From the NCBI GenBank assembly GCA_003484545.1, contig DNCF01000336.1, positions 1-5,276 on the forward strand: a DNA stretch of 5,276 nucleotides, given 5' to 3'. The translations under genes were made by a program, and so were the position numbers. The notes beneath the pieces were generated by a model. It saw nothing but the letters and a program-made list of their open reading frames with translations. It was not told the DNA's origin and did no database searches. The stretch is from Massilia sp. Its GTDB lineage: Bacteria; Pseudomonadota; Gammaproteobacteria; Burkholderiales; Burkholderiaceae_D. Below, in pieces: positions 1-5,276 of the stretch. Positions within the stretch are counted from its first letter, which is position 1. Each line of letters starts with the position of its first letter.

Positions 1-1061
1 CCGACCGACATGCCGGTGTCCAGGCCGGAATAGACGACGCCGAACACGCGGCCGGTGGCGTTCGGCGGCGCGGCGGCGCGGATCAGGAGGTCGCGCGAGG
101 GGCCGGCGATGCCCGTGGCCAGGCCGATCGCACCCATCACCACCACCACCATCGGCCCCGGCACCACGGCGGCGGCCAGCAGCAGCGCCAGCGCCGCCGC
201 GAACAGGAAGGCCACCGCGATGGTGCGGTCGTGGTTGTGGGCGCGCGCGGCCAGGAAGCCGCCGGCCACCATGCCGGCCGCCGAGGACAGCATGAAGGTG
301 GTGTAGGCGGTGGCCGCCGTGCCCAGCGTGATGCCGTACAGCGCCACCAGGCTGGTCGAGGAGAAGGCCTGGATGCCGCCCAGCGCGATCGAGGTCAGGA
401 AGAAGAAGCCGAAGCACATCCACACCGGCGGCAGGCGCAGGAAGGCGAAGGAACCGCCCTGCTGCTCGCCCGGCTTCGCGACCGTCGCGCGGTTCGGCAG
501 CACGGCGCGGTTCAGGAACAGGACCAGCAGCATCAGGAAGGGAATCGCGCTGGCCGCCAGCAGCGCCGTGCGCCAGCTCGACAGGGTGGCGACGCCGGCC
601 AGGAAGATGGGGGCGGTCGCCCAGCCGATGTTGCCGGAAATACCGTGCACCGAGAACGCATAGGCCAGCCGCTCCTTCGACACGCCATGGTTCAGCAAGG
701 TATAGCCGGCCGGATGGAACACCGCGTTGCCGCAGCCGGCGACAAAGGAACCGGCCAGCAGCACCGCGTAGCTCGGCGCCGAGGCCAGTACCAGCGCGCC
801 CAGGCCCAGCAGGGCCTGGCCGGTGAACAGCACGCGGCGCGCGCCGACCCGGTCGACGATAAAACCGGACAGCGCCTGGCCGACGCCCGAGACGACGAAG
901 AACACCGTCATCAGGAGGCCCAGCTCGGAATAGGACAGCGCGAAGGCTTCCTTCAGCCAGGGGAACAAGCCGGCCAGGATCAGGTGATAGAAGTGCGACA
1001 CCCCGTGCGAGGTGCCGACCAGGGCGATGACGCGGGCATCCTGGCGCAGGCTGGTGGTCAT
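1..1061 (-). CDS. MFS transporter, fosmidomycin-resistance (FSR)-like, partial (3' end outside window)
   Basis: This is an inner-membrane secondary transporter of the major facilitator superfamily, probably a proton-driven exporter; its substrate cannot be read from sequence. The frame opens at ATG 1061 and stays open for 353 codons to the window edge, so roughly the last 50 residues of a ~400-aa protein are missing. The N-terminus (GTSHGVSHFYHLIL, residues 16-29) and the conserved NAVFHPAGY segment (112-120) resemble FSR-type transporters. MFS motif A appears as GFIVDRVGARR (66-76) between TM2 and TM3. A charged, hydrophilic stretch around 185-205 fits the central loop between the two six-helix halves, and hydrophobic helices follow at about 212-232, 252-272, 280-300 and 303-321. 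The Shine-Dalgarno sequence is weak (GAGAAA, about 1067-1072). The gene is co-directional with clpB but separated from it by a terminator and its own candidate promoter, so it is probably a separate transcript. MFS membership is secure; the FSR subgroup is likely. Confidence 0.9.
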   Translation of the reverse strand, partial: MTTSLRQDARVIALVGTSHGVSHFYHLILAGLFPWLKEAFALSYSELGLLMTVFFVVSGVGQALSGFIVDRVGARRVLFTGQALLGLGALVLASAPSYAVLLAGSFVAGCGNAVFHPAGYTLLNHGVSKERLAYAFSVHGISGNIGWATAPIFLAGVATLSSWRTALLAASAIPFLMLLVLFLNRAVLPNRATVAKPGEQQGGSFAFLRLPPVWMCFGFFFLTSIALGGIQAFSSTSLVALYGITLGTAATAYTTFMLSSAAGMVAGGFLAARAHNHDRTIAVAFLFAAALALLLAAAVVPGPMVVVVMGAIGLATGIAGPSRDLLIRAAAPPNATGRVFGVVYSGLDTGMSV

Positions 1062-1075
1062 AGTTGTTTCTCGTT

Positions 1076-1104
1076 ATTAATTTGCCAGCCCTTAGTGTAG
1101 TCAA
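1076..1104 (-). promoter_or_regulatory. Candidate sigma70 promoter of the MFS gene
   Basis: On the minus strand TTGACT (1104-1099, five of six matches to the -35 consensus) is followed after 17 bases by ATTAAT (1081-1076, four of six matches to the -10 consensus). The region is markedly AT-richer than its surroundings. Transcription would start near 1069, leaving a leader of only about 8 bases before ATG 1061, which is short. Identified by inspection only. Confidence 0.5.
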
Positions 1105-1170
1105 AAGCGCCCAGGTTTGCCGGCGACCCGCCGGATCGGCGAATGCGCCGCCCGACCTGGAACGACGACG

Positions 1171-1197
1171 AAAAAAAGGGCGCATCGCTGCGCCCTT
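1171..1197 (-). terminator. Intrinsic terminator of clpB
   Basis: Read on the minus strand, a perfect 9-bp stem (AAGGGCGCA, 1197-1189, pairing with TGCGCCCTT, 1184-1176) closes on a GCGA tetraloop (1188-1185) of the stable GNRA type. It runs into a tract of seven T (1177-1171). It begins about 20 bases after the clpB stop codon. There is no T tract on the plus-strand side, so it works in one direction only, ending clpB transcripts before the MFS gene. Confidence 0.92.
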
Positions 1198-1216
1198 CCC
1201 GATTCGGCAAACCGGC

Positions 1217-3829
<2,613 letters not shown>

Positions 3830-3836
3830 GTTGTTG

Positions 3837-3842
3837 CTCCCT
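3837..3842 (-). promoter_or_regulatory. Ribosome binding site of clpB
   Basis: AGGGAG on the minus strand lies 7 bases before ATG 3829. It fixes this ATG as the start and agrees with the usual ClpB N-terminus (MRQDKLT). Confidence 0.85.
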
Positions 3843-3869
3843 AGTGAGTGTTATTTAACTGGGAAGAAC

Positions 3870-3896
3870 ATGTGGGACGGGGCCGGACTTTTCAAG
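3870..3896 (-). promoter_or_regulatory. Sigma32 (RpoH) heat-shock promoter of clpB
   Basis: On the minus strand CTTGAAA (3896-3890) matches the sigma32 -35 consensus exactly. After a 13-base spacer comes CCCACAT (3876-3870), close to the CCCCATnT -10 consensus. Transcription would begin near 3863, giving a leader of about 33 bases that contains the clpB ribosome site. clpB is a classical RpoH target in proteobacteria, so position, direction and regulon all agree. The TTGAAA core could also give weak sigma70 activity, but no good sigma70 -10 follows at 17 bases. Confidence 0.85.
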
Positions 3897-3915
3897 ATCG
3901 TCAAGGCGGCGGCGC

Positions 3916-3927
3916 AGCACAAGTGCT
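3916..3927. repeat. 12-bp dyad (AGCAC-AA-GTGCT) upstream of the clpB promoter
   Basis: AGCAC (3916-3920) and GTGCT (3923-3927) form a perfect inverted repeat around an AA centre. It sits 20 bases upstream of the clpB -35 element, in a divergent intergenic region. It has the size and symmetry of a small transcription-factor site, but I recognise no regulator for it and a short dyad may occur by chance. Confidence 0.35.
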
Positions 3928-3937
3928 TGAACCTTCG

Positions 3938-3965
3938 AAAAAACCTGAGGATTCCTCAAGGTTTT
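3938..3965. terminator. Two-way terminator-like hairpin in the clpB/terB-like intergenic region
   Basis: On the plus strand AAAACCTGAGG (3940-3950) pairs with CCTCAAGGTTTT (3954-3965) around an ATT loop: 11 bp with one bulged A at 3958. The T-rich end lies after the stem on the plus strand (TTTT 3962-3965), and on the minus strand the stem runs into six T (3943-3938), so either strand gives a stem plus U-run. No gene ends here. It may insulate the divergent transcripts, attenuate a long leader of the ter genes, or be a structured 5' leader element. The hairpin is plain in the sequence; its function is inference. Confidence 0.5.
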
Positions 3966-4033
3966 ATCGATTTCTCATTATCCCGTGCTCGCCTAAGCTG
4001 GGATCCATCAACCACTACCCAAGCGAGGACACC
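3966..4033 (+). promoter_or_regulatory. Upstream region of the TerB-like gene with its ribosome binding site
   Basis: GAGGA (4025-4029) lies 4 bases before ATG 4034 and supports that start. A possible -10 element CATTAT (3976-3981, four of six matches) lies upstream, but the hexamer 17 bases before it (TCCTCA) is a poor -35, so I do not call a promoter. I also see no recognisable yybP-ykoY manganese riboswitch core, which precedes some TerC/Alx-family genes. Confidence 0.4.
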
Positions 4034-4456
4034 ATGCGACTGTATGCCACCGATAGCCCCGACGCCGTTTGCCGCCTGCTGGCGCTGTCGATGATCGTGG
4101 ACGGCCACCAGGCGCCGTCGGAAATGAAGGCGCTGGAGCACAGCGCGATCCTGGAGCGGCTCGGCGTCGATGCCGAGCGCTTCGACGACGCCGTCGTGGC
4201 CCTGTGCGACGACCTGCTCGACGCCGCCCGCCGCCGCGGCGCCGCCGAGATCGAGATCGACAACGCGACGCTCGACCGCCTGCTCGACGACGTCGCCGAC
4301 CCGCTGCTGCGCATGCACGTGCTCAAGGCAATGCTCGACATCGTCCACGCCGACCGCCTGATCGACAGCCGCGAAGGCCTGCTGGTGCGCCGCGCCCAGC
4401 GCCGCTGGTCGACACTGGCGCACATGGCGCCCGGCGCGGCCGTGATGGAGGAATGA
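4034..4456 (+). CDS. TerB-family (tellurite-resistance TerB-like) protein
   Basis: This is a small (140 aa), soluble, all-helical and acidic protein with no signal peptide or membrane segment. Two helix-loop-helix units each carry an acidic metal-binding-type loop: the first near residues 22-30 (Val-Asp23-Gly24 ... Glu30) and the second near 105-114 (His105-Ala-Asp107 ... Asp111 ... Glu114). This duplicated Asp-Gly...Glu pattern is the signature of the TerB fold, also seen in the N-terminal part of DjlA. TerB proteins are thought to bind divalent metal and to associate with TerC at the inner membrane; no enzymatic activity is established. The frame is open upstream to 3848, but ATG 4034 has a good ribosome site and the longer N-terminus would run through the intergenic hairpin. 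The gene ends 4 bases before the TerC-family gene, and that pairing supports the family call. Identity is divergent from classical plasmid TerB, so function in tellurite resistance is not implied. Confidence 0.75.
   Translation: MRLYATDSPDAVCRLLALSMIVDGHQAPSEMKALEHSAILERLGVDAERFDDAVVALCDDLLDAARRRGAAEIEIDNATLDRLLDDVADPLLRMHVLKAMLDIVHADRLIDSREGLLVRRAQRRWSTLAHMAPGAAVMEE
4447..4452 (+). promoter_or_regulatory. Ribosome binding site of the TerC-family gene, inside the end of the TerB-like gene
   Basis: GGAGGA, a near-perfect Shine-Dalgarno sequence, lies 8 bases before ATG 4461 and overlaps the last codons of the upstream gene just before its TGA (4454-4456). This layout implies co-transcription and probable translational coupling. 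Confidence 0.85.
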
Positions 4457-4460
4457 CGCC

Positions 4461-5263
4461 ATGGACTTCGTCAGTGTCGTCTGGCTGGGCGCACCGGTGT
4501 GGATGTGGCTGGTGTTCCTGGCTGTCGTCGTCCTGCTGCTGGCCTTCGACCTGGGGGTCCTGAACCGCGATGACCACGTCATCGGCGTCAAGGAAAGCCT
4601 GAAACTGTCGGCGCTCTACCTGAGCGCGGGCCTGGCCTTCGGCCTGTGGGTCTGGCACGGCTTCGGCAGCGAGAAGGCGATGCAGTTCTACACCGGCTTC
4701 CTGATCGAGAAGAGCCTGTCGCTCGACAACATCTTCGTCATCTCGCTGATCTTCGCGACGCTGGCGATCCCGCCGCTCTACCAGCACCGCGTGCTGTTCT
4801 GGGGCATCCTGGGCGTGATCGTCACCCGCGGCATCATGATCGGCGCCGGCTCGGCCCTGGTGGCGAGCTACTACTGGGTGCTCTACATCTTCGGCGCGAT
4901 CCTGGTCGTCACCGGCATCAAGATGCTGTTCGTGTCCGAGAATCCGGACAGCGTGCGCGACAGCGCCCTGCTGGCCTGGCTGCGGCGCCACCTGCGGGTG
5001 AGCGAAACCACGCACGGCCACGACTTCCTGGTGCGGCTGCCGCATCCTTCGCAGCCGGGGCGCAAGCTCTGGTACGCGACGCCGCTGCTCTTGGCGCTCC
5101 TGATGGTCGAGTTCACCGACGTCATCTTCGCGGTCGACAGCGTGCCGGCGATCTTCGCCATCACCAGCGACCCATTCATCGTCTACACCTCGAACATCTT
5201 CGCGGTGCTGGGCCTGCGCGCCCTGTACTTCGCGCTGGCGGACGTGGTGCAGCGCTTCCGCCA
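4461..5263 (+). CDS. TerC/Alx-family integral membrane protein (probable Mn2+/metal exporter), partial
   Basis: This is a polytopic inner-membrane protein of the TerC family, closest in my reading to the Alx subgroup; E. coli Alx (321 aa) exports manganese. Hydrophobic segments lie at about 12-32, 48-66, 88-104, 110-130, 137-157, 206-235 and 240-262. Family signatures are the acidic FDLGVLNR (29-36), FLIEKSLSLDNIFV (80-93) and the hallmark EFTDVIFAVDSVPAIFAIT (217-235). The membrane-embedded acids Asp30, Glu83, Asp89, Glu217, Asp220 and Asp226 are all present and are the likely ion-path residues. A hydrophilic loop (about 159-205) separates the two halves, as in Alx. The genuine sequence stops at 5263 (267 codons plus two bases), because what follows is sequencing adapter; about 50 residues, including the last helices, are missing. 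The apparent C-terminal residues Asp-Arg-Lys-Ser are artefact. The gene forms an operon with the TerB-like gene. Family call very secure; transported ion inferred from Alx. Confidence 0.95.
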
Positions 5264-5276
5264 AGATCGGAAGAGC
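5264..5276 (+). other. Illumina TruSeq adapter remnant (not biological)
   Basis: The last 13 bases read AGATCGGAAGAGC, identical to the universal core of Illumina TruSeq adapters including the A-tail junction base. They sit exactly at the sequence end. The TerC-family protein loses its expected continuation exactly here: conservation holds through ALYFALADVVQRFR and then gives way to QDRKS, instead of the Tyr/His-Leu-Lys pattern usual in the family. Read-through adapter left in the assembly is the simplest explanation. Confidence 0.95.

Larger units (their letters stand above)
1062..1216. other. Intergenic region between clpB and the MFS gene
   Basis: This gap holds the clpB terminator and the candidate MFS promoter. 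Between them lies a GC-rich perfect dyad, CCGGCG-ACC-CGCCGG (1120-1134), with a 6-bp stem, 15 bases upstream of the MFS -35 element. It could be an operator, but such dyads are common by chance at this GC content. No small gene is supported. Confidence 0.5.

Noticed and set aside
231..1100. A 289-codon plus-strand frame across the MFS gene
   Set aside because: Its product is a low-complexity mix of Gln, Gly, Arg, Ala and Glu and runs antisense to a clear membrane transporter; a compositional shadow.
3848..4033. N-terminal extension of the TerB-like protein back to 3848
   Set aside because: The extension would encode the clpB promoter and hairpin region, has no good ribosome site and adds no recognisable sequence; ATG 4034 has GAGGA just upstream.
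3830..4033. A yybP-ykoY manganese riboswitch before the ter genes
   Set aside because: Some TerC/Alx-family genes have one, but I do not see its conserved core sequence elements or three-way junction here; the only clear structure is the simple hairpin.
3830..4033. A CIRCE element for HrcA control of clpB
   Set aside because: No TTAGCACTC-N9-GAGTGCTAA type repeat is present. The short AGCAC/GTGCT dyad has a 2-base centre, not a 9-base spacer.
4323..5264. A long minus-strand frame opposite the TerB-like and TerC genes
   Set aside because: The product is rich in Gln, Asp, Glu and Arg without recognisable domains, and it opposes a strongly conserved TerC-family gene. Its far end also touches the adapter.

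Overview
The window is a GC-rich stretch of bacterial chromosome with ordinary housekeeping and stress genes. Strong G/C at third codon positions and a ClpB closely resembling the proteobacterial protein suggest a betaproteobacterium. Burkholderiales, perhaps Oxalobacteraceae/Massilia-like, is my inference; no 16S or other taxonomic marker is present.

Layout from left to right. (1) Positions 1-1061, minus strand: the first 353 codons of a 12-TM-type MFS transporter of the fosmidomycin-resistance (FSR)-like group, cut by the window edge. It probably has its own sigma70 promoter very close to its start codon. (2) Positions 1062-1216: an intergenic gap with that promoter and a clean intrinsic terminator for the next gene. 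(3) Positions 1217-3829, minus strand: a complete clpB encoding the 870-aa disaggregase, with both AAA+ modules and all key motifs intact. (4) Positions 3830-4033: a divergent intergenic region with a near-consensus sigma32 heat-shock promoter for clpB, a 12-bp dyad and a two-way terminator-like hairpin. (5) Positions 4034-4456, plus strand: a 140-aa TerB-fold protein. (6) From 4461, plus strand: a TerC/Alx-family membrane protein whose ribosome binding site lies in the last codons of the TerB-like gene, so the two form a tight operon.

Functionally, clpB is a heat-shock gene working with DnaK/DnaJ/GrpE. The TerB-like/TerC pair is probably linked to metal (manganese-type) efflux or membrane stress. 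It is not the multi-gene tellurite ter operon, because no terZ, terA, terD or terE partner is seen.

The most striking observation is technical. The last 13 bases (5264-5276) are exactly the Illumina TruSeq adapter core, so the sequence ends in untrimmed adapter and the final residues of the TerC reading frame are artefactual. I found no convincing undescribed biological system. The regulatory architecture between clpB and the ter genes, and a conserved internal GTG in clpB, are the points most worth a second look.
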